The notes beneath the pieces are model-generated. The model made no database searches. It saw nothing but the letters and a program-made list of their open reading frames with translations, and was not told the DNA's origin. Both the position numbers and the translations under genes were made by a program. DNA of 64,000 bases from Nyssa sinensis (lineage: Eukaryota; Streptophyta; Magnoliopsida; Cornales; Nyssaceae). The first letter of the stretch is position 1; every line of letters begins with the position of its first letter. The stretch lies in the NCBI GenBank assembly GCA_008638375.1, contig CM018035.1, positions 37,194,824 to 37,258,823 of the forward strand, in the 5' to 3' direction. Of the stretch, positions 12,986-24,017 are shown piece by piece.

Positions 12986-15647
12986 TCAGATCTGATTGTA
13001 GAACGATCTTGTTTGTCCCTCCGCCATGGTGCCCATGGTGTCCAATTATTCAGTGAATTTTTGGAGAGTATTTTCTCGGCATTTCTTTGAAGAACTATGT
13101 AATACCCCGACCCGAGAATGCCGGGTAATGAGGCACGTTTTACGAGGTTATGAAAAATGAGTGAAAATATTATGTCATAAGAATATAATAAATTAATTTA
13201 ACGTAAATAATTTATTAACATGAGATATTAAGTATTAGATAACATAATATAAAATATGATGATTGAATAATTAATTTATAAATTAATTAAACCTAAGAAA
13301 TTAATTAAATATATATATATATATAAGTGTGTGAGTGTGTGAGATATTATATATATATATATATATGTAATGGGGGAGACATTGAATTAAGGTGAAGTAT
13401 GGGGATGATGTACCATATATGTATATTATATATGCAAGTAGGAGTAGAGGAATGGGAAAAGGTATGGCCTAAAATCAGAAAAGTAAGGGAGGCATGGCTA
13501 TTGATTGTGATGGGGTATGGGAGTGAGAGAAATATACATATACACATCCATGGAAATAATTGTGAAGGATAGAGAGAAAGATAAAGAGAGAAAGATAGAG
13601 AGAGAATTCTGGAAGAAGAAGAAGAAAGCTGAAGCAAGGAGAGGAAGTTGGAAACCGAAGAGAGGGAGAGGAATCACTATAAACAGGTAAAATCCTAAAT
13701 TTTCATATTTTTCTCTCTCTAGAAATCAAGCATTGAAGTAGGTTATATTTGGTTGTTTATGTATATATGATGTTTTAAAACTTGTTTAGGCATGATCAAA
13801 CATGAAATTAGGTTGTAAAAACACCTAAAACTACGTGACCCAACAGTGATCCGCCATTGAAGACCATGCTATAGCAGGTCTGAAACAATGGAAGCCAAGC
13901 TCTTTTTGGTGCATAGGGACTTCAAGAAGAAGTCATGAGGGTCATGAAAACATAAATTCGCGATCAAAACTCAAAAGAACCGACCCTCAAATGTCAAGTT
14001 ACAGGTTACGGGTTTACACCCCAAACCTTTAAACTCATGATTTAATCCATATTTTTAAATGCAAACTGAATCCCCATGAATAGGGGATCAAAACAAACAA
14101 AACCCCATGAAAAACCATCAAGAAATAAGCATGAACCATGGGGTTACAGGTCTGGTTATCATGGCTTAAACCGAGCCTCTAAGCTATATTCGAAGCTCTA
14201 AATCAATGTAAGAATGTGCCTTAAGTCCATAGGAGATGTTTGGAAAAGAAAACAGAGAAAATAGGTTCTCAAAATGCCACGAAATCAAACTGTAAAAATT
14301 AGGGTTTCGGAGAGGAACAGTATCGATCTCGTGGGGAAGATGACATTGTTCGGGTCGGACCTTGGGTCGGTTACGTGTCTGGGTCAAATCCGGATCCAAC
14401 GGGTTATGGGGTTATTTAAACGGTGACGTTTGGAGGTTTGAATATTTTAATTTTTAAAACATTTAGGGCTGACGTCATCATGATGTCAGCATTATGTCAA
14501 AAACTGACCAGACCGGTTGGTTTACAATTAGACCGGACCGGTTCACTTAACCCTCAACTGAACCCATTGGTTTTCTGTTTTAAATTAAATCTAATGAACC
14601 AGAACTTTTCCTATTTACGGATTGACCCCAAAACTATGAGAAATCCCACTGTGGCCCATCTGATGAAAATTTTATACAATATGCCCCTGGAAAATTAATT
14701 AAATAATTAATTTAATTATTTAATAAGTAAAGTAAAATGACTATTATGCCCCTAATTCAAATATTAAGCAAATAAAGTCCAAATCAGACATATGAATAGT
14801 GAATTCTTACTATTTTGGGCATTCTGAAGCTAATGTCGGGGTCCGTTTTAAGAGACGGGGTCCCAAAAAATAAAGACACGTAAAAGGGTAAATGACCAAA
14901 ATACCCCTTGTCCAAAATTAACAAGTTATTAGTGTATTCTTACTATCTCGGACCTTCTGAGTCCAATGGTGAGGTCCACGACATGAGATGAGGTCCCGAA
15001 AAATTGGAGACCCGTAAAAATGCTAAAATGACCAAATTACCCCTAGTACCCCTAAAGCCAAAATGAAACCACAGAAAGTCTAAATTGACTTTCTTCGACC
15101 TTCCGGACTCAATAATGGAGTCCAAATTTTGAAACGAAGTACGAAATATGTGACACGTAAAACAAAAAAAATGACCATTTTGCCCTTTTCATATGAAAGT
15201 CCGAATTAAATTCTTGGAAAGCCTAAACCGACTTTCTTCGACGCTCTGGACTCAATGGTAGAGTCTATTTGACCAAAAAGAAAAGTCTAAATAAAAAAGA
15301 CATAAAATTTGATGAATACCATCTGTTAAATGACTATGAACTGAAATATTGCCAAAGTACTAAACTAAGGCAATGAAATACGAAAACACACGACACGTAA
15401 ATATGTGAAGTAAATAACTTTAAGTTAAAGTTAATGGAACTACCAGAAGAGTATAAAATAAAATAAAGTTAATTCCTAATACATTAAGTTGTGTCATAGG
15501 TTAAGAATGCGAGTTAAATTAAGTACGTAAGAAATTTATGAAATCGTGTTAGGATCTAATACGATCTAAGCATAAGCTAAGAAGCATCAGTAGGAGATGT
15601 TTGAAGTGAATGTGAAGTTAATGAGGTTATTTATGAATTGTTCTTAG

Positions 15648-15702
15648 GAACTACAAAGGAAGTGGGAAAGCGCATTATTAGCACTAACCCTAAAGGACCA
15701 AG
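15648..15702 (+). other. Putative mini-exon inside the solo A LTR
   Basis: A 55-nt block between the acceptor TTGTTCTTAG and the donor CCAAG|GTGAGTAA. The same boundaries and a length of 54-58 nt recur in the LTRs of A2, A3, A4, E and B. The next downstream acceptor is 16753-16754, giving a second predicted intron of 1052 bp; the first would be 13687-15647. Splicing is predicted only from sequence. Confidence 0.5.
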
Positions 15703-16036
15703 GTGAGTAATCTTGCATTTGAAGTGGAGGCTTTAACTACACGGATTTCAACTGATATTTTAAGTTCAAGATATTTACGGCATTGATATATCAAACTCAA
15801 TATTCATGATTTCTGTTTTCCTAAATATTCTGCTTTGACATGCTCCACGATTATTTCTATATTATACCCGTAAATGTTTCCTTTTGAAAATAGTTAGCAT
15901 GCCTGATTTCCTTAAATACTCTAAATTTGATTATTCCAAGTATTGAAGCATCACTGCAAAAGTTATATGTCACATGTTTTAAATACTCATGAGAGGCTTT
16001 TATATAAAAGTCATATGACAAATGTTTTTCCAGATA

Positions 16037-16215
16037 ATACTAAGCACAGAGGTAGAGTTGTGAGTTCTACGGAACTCATCGGACCTATCATGTGCATCAG
16101 CATAGAGGTAGAGTTGTGAGTTCTACGGAACTCAACGGACCTATCATGTGCATCAGCATAGAGGTAGAGTTGTGGGTTCTACGGAACACTTCGGACCTAT
16201 CATGTGCACATGCTT
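16037..16215 (+). repeat. Three tandem units of about 63 bp in the solo A LTR
   Basis: The unit contains gaggtagagttgtg, gttctacggaac and cggacctatcatgtgc. Two related but diverged units lie in the A2 and A4 LTRs (for example 24860-24950 and 40880-40975, on the minus strand). Confidence 0.8.
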
Positions 16216-17443
16216 GGTAGCAGGATCTAATCACACAGGCAATGAGATATCTCCACGTATACGTAAAACGGGAGTCTGGTTCGAAACAGGTTCCACCTAA
16301 TTAAAGAGAAAAGATGACAAACGATTTTGAAAATGGAAGAAGGTTTTACCCCCATTTTCACTATGAAATGTTTATACGTTTTAAAGTAACGCTTGGAAAA
16401 TGGAAGCTGGTTTTTACCCCCATTTTCTATTATGTATGTTTATATGCTTTGAAATGCATATACTCTATTTACGAAATGTTTGTTTAACTTAAATTACATG
16501 ATTTTAAGTTACATACTCTGAAATGCATATGCCCTTATACGGAAATATATGATTTAGCCTGAATACCTTGAATGTTTCAAAGCTACATATTTTAAAAATG
16601 CATGTCCTCTATGTTCAAGTATACGACCAATTGGTAGTTGTGTATTTTATAAACTCTCATGTACGAAACCTCTACCAATTGAAAACCCATGACAGATGTA
16701 GGAATTACTCATTGAGCTTCTCGAAGCTCACCCCACTCCCTAACATTTTTTCAGGTAACAATGAGGATGATTAGGAGCCCTGCTCCATTTTTGGTTGAAG
16801 ATGAAGGGTGCCTCTATGAATATGGATTTTTGTAATGTATCAAAAACCCGTAGTGATTAGATTTTGTAGTAAGGTATCTTTGGACGGATGTATTAAGCCG
16901 CAAAGGCATTTGGGTATGTAATGAAGATAAACTTTAGGAATCTTATTTATGCTCTGAATGTATGTTTACATGCTACCATCGACAAGGGTAACAGTATCGG
17001 ACGGAGGTGCAAAAGTTTTCATTAAGAAAAGAAAAAGAAAAAGTTTTTCACGCTTCCGCAAACTAAGACTGCACTGCTATCCGATACCGTCACCTATGTA
17101 TGAGCCTTGCCCCAAGGCCTCCGGGCCGAAGGGTGGCGGTCCCGACTCGAGATCCGCATAGGGTGGGTTTCGGGTCGTGACAACCTATTTGAACTTATTC
17201 GGATTTCTCGTGGCGTTCACCAACGACTTATCAAACGGATTTCCACCACCGTTTGTGGCGTCTTCCTGATACCGAGATTCTTGTTTGGCACTAAACAACG
17301 GGTTGAGGTCAAATATACCGAGGTTCTTGTTTTTCGTAAATAACGGGTCGAGGTCTGTCCATTCAGATTTGATTGTAGAACGATCTTAGATTCTCCTTTT
17401 TAGTTGTTAGGTCTCGTTATTTCTTGGCGGGGTTCACATCATT

Positions 17444-17455
17444 TGGTATCAAAGC
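17444..17455 (+). other. Element D primer binding site
   Basis: TGGTATCAAAGC sits two bases after the LTR end ggggttcacatca. It matches the initiator-Met site TGGTATCAGAGC with one change. Confidence 0.8.
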
Positions 17456-17703
17456 TCAGACTACAAATCAGGTCTATTTATCCTTTTAATTCTTGCGTTA
17501 GATTATTATTCCTAAAAAAAAAAAAAGCATATTCAAGGGTTGTTGTTCAAAAAAAAAAAAAAAAGGGTTCAAAAAAAAAAAAGAAGAAAAAAGACAGAAA
17601 GGAGTTCAAAACAAAAAAGAGAAAGGAGTTAAAAAATATATATATATATATATATATCTTTCTCCCTTTGATGCAGGCGACGATTCGTGGTTGAATCTTT
17701 CTG
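17456..17703 (+). other. Element D internal region, poly-A rich
   Basis: Only ~250 bp, with several A runs at 17513-17615 and a TA tract at 17637-17657. No gag or pol domain remains except the short frame that starts near 17691. The A runs may be slippage products. Confidence 0.7.
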
Positions 17704-17894
17704 AGGAGAGGGGGAATGATGGGCACCATGGCGGACCGAGTCTTAAAGATTCGAGCACGAATCTTTTTGAAGAGATGGGGAATGATGGGCATCATGGTGG
17801 ATCGAGTCTTAAAGATCTTTTACAAGTTCCAGATGGGCCAAACACAAGGTCGAGAGCTAAGAAGTTAATTGCACAAAAACTGCTAATTGGGTGA
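17691..17894 (+). pseudogene. C-terminal remnant of a Ty3/gypsy polyprotein crossing into the D 3' LTR
   Basis: An open frame of 67 codons. It contains a repeated 'GNDGHHGG.SLKD' segment and ends LQVPDGPNTRSRAKKL plus a short tail. The 'GP.TR.RAKKL' pattern is typical of the tail of plant Ty3/gypsy polyproteins after integrase. The part upstream is missing, so this is a leftover. Much of it lies inside the LTR, so the ancestor's polyprotein overlapped its 3' LTR. It has no known activity of its own. Confidence 0.6.
17704..17716 (+). other. Element D polypurine tract
   Basis: AGGAGAGGGGGAA lies directly before the 3' LTR start tgatgggcacc. A second, similar tract (gaagagatggggaa) lies 60 bp further on, before another tgatgggcatc inside the LTR, reflecting a short internal duplication. 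Confidence 0.75.
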
Positions 17895-18663
17895 TTTTCG
17901 TACAGTTTCAACTGTTGCTTCGTAATCTGGGCATAACTCCTTCATCCGAGCTCCGATTGAGATGATTCAAGATTCTATGGAAATCCAAGGAATATTTCTA
18001 CAACTTTCATGTTTGAGTATTCTGAGATTTGGGCTGCATTAAGGTCGAAATCGGGTTTGAAGTTGCTGTACCTACAGTGATGACGTTTTTGGCTGCGCGA
18101 AATTCTAACTTAATTAGTGGGTTTCTTTTATTATTTTAGTTGGTAGTTTAGGATGTTTTGGGCCTGAAAATGTTTAGTCCATATCTTTTATTTAATGTAG
18201 GCCTTATTCGGCCCTAGGGTTTCATAGAATGTTTTAAAAATAACTTGTAGCCGCATTTGGCCGATAGATGATTATTCAGTAAATTTTTGGGGAGTATTTT
18301 CTCTACGGTTCTTTGAAGAACTATCTGAACTTATCGGGATTTCCTGTGGCGTTCACCAATGACTTATCAAACAAATTTTCACCACCGTTTGTGGCGTTTT
18401 CTTTATACCGAAGTTCTTGTTTCGCACTAAACAACGAGTTGAGGTTAAATATGCCAAGGTTCTTGTTTTGTACTAAACAACGGGTTGAAGTTAAATATAC
18501 CGAGGTTCTTGTTTGTCGTAAACAACGGGTTGAGGTCATATATACCAAGGTTCTTGTTTGTCGTAAACAACGGGTTGAGGTCTTCCATTCAGATCTGATT
18601 GTAGTACGATCTTGGATTCTAATTCGTTGTCGGTCTCGTTATTTCTTGGCGGGGTTCACATCA
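17717..18663 (+). repeat. Element D 3' LTR, 947 bp
   Basis: It runs from tgatgggcaccatgg to ggggttcacatca, followed by TSD gttat. It contains the four-unit ~46-bp array at about 18415-18586 and matches the split 5' LTR closely. Confidence 0.88.
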
Positions 18664-19479
18664 GTTATGCATGGCATGTACCCTTGATGAAAGGATCATG
18701 TGATTAGAATGTTATTGTGTAATACATTATTTAAAGCATGCTTCATGTGTGGATAAGATGCTTTATTGAGATTGCATTATGGCATGGTGGAATCAGAGCA
18801 TATTGTTATAGTGTGATCCTTGGAACATGGTGTGAGTTGAGCACGTGGTGCTGTGTATTATGAGGGTGTAGATCTTGTGGTGAAAAACTCAAAATCAGCC
18901 ATTGGTACTCGCATGCCAAACGGGTTCCGGACCGTGAAGCGAGACATATTGAGGTACTTGCAGGCCTGCGGAGAAGGTCCCGTAAAGCGAGACATGGGTG
19001 TGACATGGAGTGACATGGGTGCGTCATGCATATTGTTTATATACTGCATTGATGATACTGGATGCCATGTAGATATAAATGTACACTTGCACATGCCACG
19101 CCTTAATTTTGTTTCTTGCATTAGCATTATATTGTACCAGCAGTTGAGCTGACCCATTCAATGGATACCATTTCAGATGACACTTCGGCTACGTGAGATT
19201 TAGTGATGCCTTAATGAAGGAAAGAACTGAGAACTATATTTGGCCCGTGGGTTGTATTTTGATGTTGTACAAGGGCATAAACCCTAGACCATTTCATGTT
19301 ATTTGTATGTTATGAGGTAATAGGGAAGGTCTTATGGATTGTATCAGAACGGGAATTGGGTTGGTGTTTGGAATGCATGTGATTATCCTTGATTGTCCTT
19401 TAGTTTTTTATTATTTTATTTTCTTTTAATTTCGTTACTTTCGCCTCGGGTTCGCAGAAATTCAGGGTGTGACAAGTTA

Positions 19480-20470
19480 TCCTTGTTCTCATTTTCAATT
19501 TAATTTCTTGCATCCAAACAGCCCCAAATCACCATTTTTTTTTAACTTTTAAAAAATCCCTCATGGCATTACCTGTATTGGGTCAACCCATATTGGGTTG
19601 GGCGGGTCAACCCGACCCGACCCATGGCCCAAAAACACAAAAACTCTAACACGCACAGTGCTGGCGCGCGTTGGCCAGCCATGTGGCTAGTCGTCTTCTC
19701 TGGCCACAGCGGTACTTTTTTGGTGATGTTTTGATGTCCGACCACTGAGGTTCTCTTCTACTCCTCCTGGGCTTTCCATATTTACCCTAAAATTCAGTTT
19801 GCATCACCGGAAGGCCTCAGAAAATGGAGTTGCAACCAGCTCCAACGAGATGTCCCAATTTTCTGGCGAACTGAATTTTCACTATTTCATGGATTTTTAG
19901 CCATTGTTTTTAGCCCAATTCTTACCTACAAGTTGTTGCACTTATGGGAAAGAATTTTCAATTCATAAAATGAGCTAAAACGATCTAAAACCCAATGACC
20001 CAAAAATTTCCTTCAAACTTTAAATTAGTTTTTTCTCACTCATTCCTTAACCAAATGAGTTGCGGTTTCTTCCTAAATTCACCATTTTTCATGCTCTTTA
20101 AAACCATATAATTCTTTCTAATCTTTAAGCAATTCTAAAAAAAAGCCAGCAAATTCAAAACATGAAATATATAGTAAATTCTCACATTTTTCTTTCTATT
20201 TCTCCTTCCTTATTCTTCTGTTTCTATTCTGAATATATCCAGAGACCTCTCTACTTCTTTGTTTTATGTGTTTTATTTCCATTACATTTTAGTATACATA
20301 GGTATATATATATGGAGCAGCAGTGCACCGCCCCTCATGGTTTTTCTTTCTTTTTTTTTTTTCTCTTTTCTTTCCTACTTGCAACAGCCTTCTTAGACTT
20401 TCTTTCCTCTATTCACAACTGAGGATTTTTTTTGCTTCTTTCTGATTTCTTTGTTTCTATCTTAGCTTAG

Positions 20471-20502
<32 letters not shown>

Positions 20503-21223
20503 TAACATGTACACACACACACACCAACGCACACTTGCACATGCTACACTTGTAGCTTCCCTTTTTCCTTTATTTTTCTATTCTTTCTTTTCCTGCTTTT
20601 TTTCCTTTATGCTTCCTTGTTTCTTTTACATTAGATATTTGTATTTATATATATATATATATATATATAATATGTTCAATTGCCCCATGGTATCGGCAAC
20701 TTGCTGCCTCCCTTCAATACACACAAACACACACTGGATTACACACACACACTGGTCACGCATGCATAGCATGCTGATCCCTTTTCTTGACTTTCTACTT
20801 TATCTCTTTTCTTGATATTTTAAATTAAAGATATACATATATATATATATACTTTATACAATACTATATATATATATACGTATATTATACTTTAATCGTA
20901 CACTCATATATATCCATATACATATATATATATATACCTATTTCCATAACCATATACATACACTTATTTTTAGCGGCCTACACATATATGAAATCGTACA
21001 CATGCATGGAAATGCGTGCGTACAAGCATTATGATGTTCAGTCCTTGGTTGCTCGGGCGTTGCCCGACAATGTCTGTAAAAATGAACCATTCACATTCTA
21101 ATACTGTTCAGTCCCTATGATATCATGATATAGAGCTTTAACAACTTGGTTTACAACTAGTGTTATTCTACTCTACAGGGTCTACCTCGATATATGTGCC
21201 ATATCCCGGGTCGGGATATTACA
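19480..21223 (-). repeat. Element B 5' LTR, second part
   Basis: It resumes after the target duplication of C and matches 3097-4834 of the left LTR. It includes the pyrimidine-rich block, the TA/CA microsatellites at 20470-20940 and the end gggtcgggatattaca. TSD acctg follows at 21224. Confidence 0.9.
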
Positions 21224-21228
21224 ACCTG

Positions 21229-21659
21229 ACTTCTTAATTTTTCTGTCCTTGATTATGGTGGCAATGGGTCTTATTTATAGGAAAAAAGTAATGAGGTTTT
21301 ATCCAAGGGCTCACAATGAATCCTATGGATGAATGGCCAAAATTAATGCTTAATGTGCAAGCAATTAGATATAGAAGTTCTTTTGTGCACAAATCTAGGG
21401 TAAATCCTCGTGGAATAAGGAAGGAATGGAATTTGGCAAGTATTTGGTGGACAAAACTATATTTATTATCGCCCCTAACTCGGTGGAAAATTTAGGGACA
21501 AAGAAATTATAAAAATGCCACTCAAGCATAAAAAAGTCAAAATTGTCCCTAAGGACCAAAATTATCCTATATGGGTAAAATGACATAGAAATTACATGTA
21601 TGCCCATGGATGACCAAAATAACCTATATGAGATAAGAATATTCTATAATTATCCTATA
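21229..21659. other. No recognisable feature (older sequence right of element B)
   Basis: AT-rich sequence without an open frame I can assign. It leads into the tandem repeats that follow. Confidence 0.5.
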
Positions 21660-22115
21660 TGGGTAAAATGGCTAAATAGCATCAATATTACAAAAATACC
21701 CCTAAAAGGTGGAAAACTTCTTATATTTACCAAAATACCCCTAAAAGGTAGGAAAACACTAAAAATGACCAAAATGCCGTTAGTGGGCATTATAACTAGA
21801 ATACCCTCAAGGGTCCTAATGTGTCAAATGATCAAAATGCCTTTAGTAGGAATAATAATTGAAATGTCAAAAATGCCCTCTATGGGCAAAATGATGAAAA
21901 TGTCCTCTATGAGTAAAATGTGAAAATGTCCTCTATGGACGAAATGACTAAAATGCCCTCTATGGACAAAAAGATGAAAATGTTGAAAAATGCCCTCTAT
22001 GGACAAAATGACCAAAATGTCAAAAATGCCCTCTATGGATGTAATGACAGAAATGTCCTTTATTAGAGAAATGACCAAAATGCCCTCTATGGGCGAAATG
22101 ATAAATTAGTAAAAT
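21660..22115 (+). repeat. Imperfect minisatellite, unit about 27-32 bp
   Basis: Variants of 'atgccctctatggacaaaatgacc' repeat about 14-16 times with variable linkers. The short frames across it are by-products of the repeat. Confidence 0.85.
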
Positions 22116-22189
22116 AGCCCTATATGAGACATATTGTAGCAACTTACCAAAAATGGTGAAACCAACTTTATTCAATCAAGGGTATCAAA

Positions 22190-23060
22190 ATGAGGTGTCT
22201 ACACAAGTCAAGGTTCTACACAAGCTTTATTCTACACAAACCAGAGTTCTACTCCTTTCAAGACTAAGTACTACACAATCCATGGTTCAACCTCAAGGAG
22301 TTCAAGCACAAGCCTTGTTTGATTCAACATAAGCAATAATGTACGCTCCTAAAACCATACTATTTTCTCTTTTCCTAATTCAATTCATCCTATCAATTGA
22401 ATTATAGAACTACATTGGCTCTAATTCCATTTTCGGAACAGATATATAAGACACCTCATGGGCCCAAGTCTACCATTTTCCCTTAAACTTATTTACTTTA
22501 TGTCTTTTTTCTTATTTTATACATGTTATCTCTCTCTCTACTCTTCTTTTTTTTAGTTTACGTATTCCGTATACTTTATTCGTTTATGCAGGTATTATCA
22601 TTATCTCTTTATACTCTTTTTCTTTTATCTTATGTCATGAAATTTATGCCTTATGAATGAACATTTAAGGCCAGTCCATTCGGACTAGGTAGGATGGGTG
22701 CCTAACCCCTTCCCATCTTGCACCTTAGCTTCCAGATTTGGAATTATTTGGTTTATTGTAGACTAGTTTTGATTTACTTTATTTTGACCTATGTCAAGGG
22801 GTTTAGAATGTAAACAGGACCAAAGCACTGTAATTTCAGTTTTCTTTGCTATTTCTTTTAAATGTATTCTTCATGGGTTGTGACAAGTTTGCTTGTTATT
22901 TAGCCTAAAACAAGTTGGTGACTCCTTTGTGTATTCATGTACACCCCAATCCAAAAAGAGGGCGTTCCTCTCCCACCTCGAGCAAGCAGACTTAAAAAGT
23001 CATGGGGGTTTATTTGACACTCCCCCTTTTTCGGTGCTTACTCTCACAACTAGTGTAGGT
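22190..23060 (+). repeat. Old repeat fragment, inverted partner of about 1250-2130
   Basis: It shares blocks with the minus strand of the left flank: caagccttgtttgattcaaca, ttggctctaattccatt, catgggcccaagtctac, aggccagtccatt, aggatgggtgcctaac and agtttgcttgttatttagcc. The last part (ttggtgactcc, gttcctctcccacc, aaaaagtcatggggg) looks like the start of a Tat/Ogre-type internal region. No intact coding. Confidence 0.55.
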
Positions 23061-24017
23061 TACGGGGTTACACAGTCAAATACAAGATACAGATAAATGT
23101 AAAAACTTTAACATTGGAATTTGGAGAAATAGGAGGTGTATTCAGAATCTACGCGACGACATCCACAAGTGTGGGCAATTAGCCATAAATTGGCAAAGGT
23201 CATTCTTAAAAATGTGACTTAATGTCAAAGATTATTACTTGATGACAAAATTATGTTAATGCTAATTAAGGATTAACTCATGAACAATTATTGAGAAATT
23301 AGTTCATAAGTACACTAAATTAAGGGTTAATACTATACAAAGGTAATATCTTTAATTAAGGATAATAGCACAATTATAAGAGAATTTTATAAAACTAAAA
23401 TTTAAACTTTAGGTGATAATTAGAACACTTAAAATATACAACACTATACACACATAAAAAGAAAAAATAATAAATTGACCAAAAAATGTGAGGCCAAGTC
23501 TTGAACTCAAGACCTTAGTAAAGATTGCCAAAACTTTATCACTAGACCACTAGCACATCATTGTCATATATGCAACCAAAAATATATATAAGTATCACTT
23601 ATGAATATAAATTGCATGTAACAAAATGAGGTGTCAACTTATGAGATGGTCAAAGCTTAGTGGTGATTTGTGAAAGGTCTTGAGGGAGGCATGTGAACAA
23701 GTGTCAAGGCCCTTTTGTATACTAATATATATACCATATACAACACTAACTGTTGTGAAGTCTCTCACATATGCTCAACCAAAGAGAGATATATATATAT
23801 ATATATATATAAAAGGTAGTACACAGCAATAAAGAGAAATGTTGGACCTCTACATTCATGCATGGATTAAGATAGAGAAATTAGAAAGGAAATAGAGGGA
23901 GATGAGCATTGTCAAGAGAGAAAAAGTACAGTGAAGAAGAAGGAAACTCAAGAGCTATGAAATGACATGGTGAGAACCCCTTTCCCTCTACTTATTTCAA
24001 TTTCTATGACACACAAT
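23061..24017. other. LTR-like or unclassified sequence with a tRNA-like motif
   Basis: No gene. On the minus strand, about 23485-23575 has an A-box-like TGGTCTAGTGA and, ~35 bp on, a weak B-box-like GAGTTCAAGAC. The same 'gaggccaag...ttgaac' block recurs in E (about 39070) and G (about 27120). A TA tract is at 23785-23811. A purine-rich block at 23870-23965 ends ATGG|TGAGAACCCC, as in the large LTRs, so this may be an eroded LTR. The first base of A2 follows acaat at 24013-24017. Confidence 0.4.

Larger units (their letters stand above)
13098..17182 (+). repeat. Solo A-family LTR, 4.1 kb
   Basis: It runs from TGTAATACCCCGACCCG to GGGTTTCGGGTCGTGACA and is inserted in the D 5' LTR, with target duplication aacta (13093-13097) and accta (17183-17187), one mismatch. 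D's other LTR shows the uninterrupted target gaactatctgaactt. It is the most complete plus-strand A LTR here. In order: TA tracts at 13308-13368; GA-rich tract at 13560-13670; donor CAG|GTAAAA at 13686; conserved hairpin at 13851-13883; paired TGACGTCA-type motif at 14467-14490; degenerate ~140-bp modules at about 14740-15310; mini-exon 15648-15702; three 63-bp repeats at 16040-16215; acceptor CTAACATTTTTTCAG at 16740-16754. Confidence 0.9.
12115..17441 (+). repeat. Element D 5' LTR (12115-13097 plus 17183-17441), interrupted by the solo A LTR
   Basis: Without the insertion it is about 1.24 kb, against 947 bp for the 3' LTR. The excess comes from a partial duplication: the block 'ttcagt.aatttttgg.gagtattttct' through the ~46-bp repeat array occurs once at about 12671-13010 and again at about 13046-13097 plus 17183-17357. 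A C-terminal coding remnant (matching ...GPN.R.RAKKL) is at about 12160-12270 with disruptions. Confidence 0.8.
12115..18663 (+). mobile_element. Element D: small non-autonomous LTR retrotransposon carrying a nested solo A LTR
   Basis: TSD gttat is perfect at 12110-12114 and 18664-18668. LTRs start tgatgggcacc and end ggggttcacatca. The internal region is only 275 bp. A reading frame ending in GPNTRSRAKKL runs across the internal/3' LTR border, as the tail of a Ty3/gypsy polyprotein would. An LTR starting TGATG and a polyprotein tail inside the LTR recall CRM-type chromoviruses, but that is a weak inference. Confidence 0.88.
9830..19474 (+). mobile_element. LTR C (solo LTR), split by element D
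   Basis: It runs from tgtaaagacttggaa to ttcagggtgtgaca, with TSD aggta (9825-9829) and agtta (19475-19479), one mismatch. The uninterrupted left LTR of B reads ataagttatcc at the same point, which confirms the insertion. Without D it is about 3.09 kb. No second LTR or internal region is seen, so a solo LTR is likeliest. Contents include ATC, ATT, TA and GT microsatellites at 9870-10240, a purine-rich tract at 10260-10380 ending CCAAG|GTATG, and degenerate 'aaaatgacc...gcccct' modules at 11280-11700. Confidence 0.85.
2144..21223 (-). mobile_element. Element B: non-coding long-LTR retrotransposon (LARD-like), carrying nested insertions
   Basis: Two LTRs flank a 3.26-kb internal region, with TSD acctg at 2139-2143 and 21224-21228. 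The polypurine tract lies beside the left LTR and the primer binding site beside the right LTR, so the element reads on the minus strand. Removing the C insertion leaves about 9.4 kb. I see no gag or pol coding in the internal region, so the element is non-autonomous. Its LTR termini (tgtc.cgacccgaaaccc and gggtcgggatattaca) resemble those of family A, so the families are related. Confidence 0.88.

Noticed and set aside
18853..19157. 99-codon frames on both strands in LTR C
   Set aside because: No motif or codon bias is visible, and long frames on opposite strands at one place suggest chance.
21600..22120. Regular short repeats resembling a CRISPR array
   Set aside because: Units are imperfect and contiguous with no unique equal-length spacers, and the setting is a plant nuclear genome.
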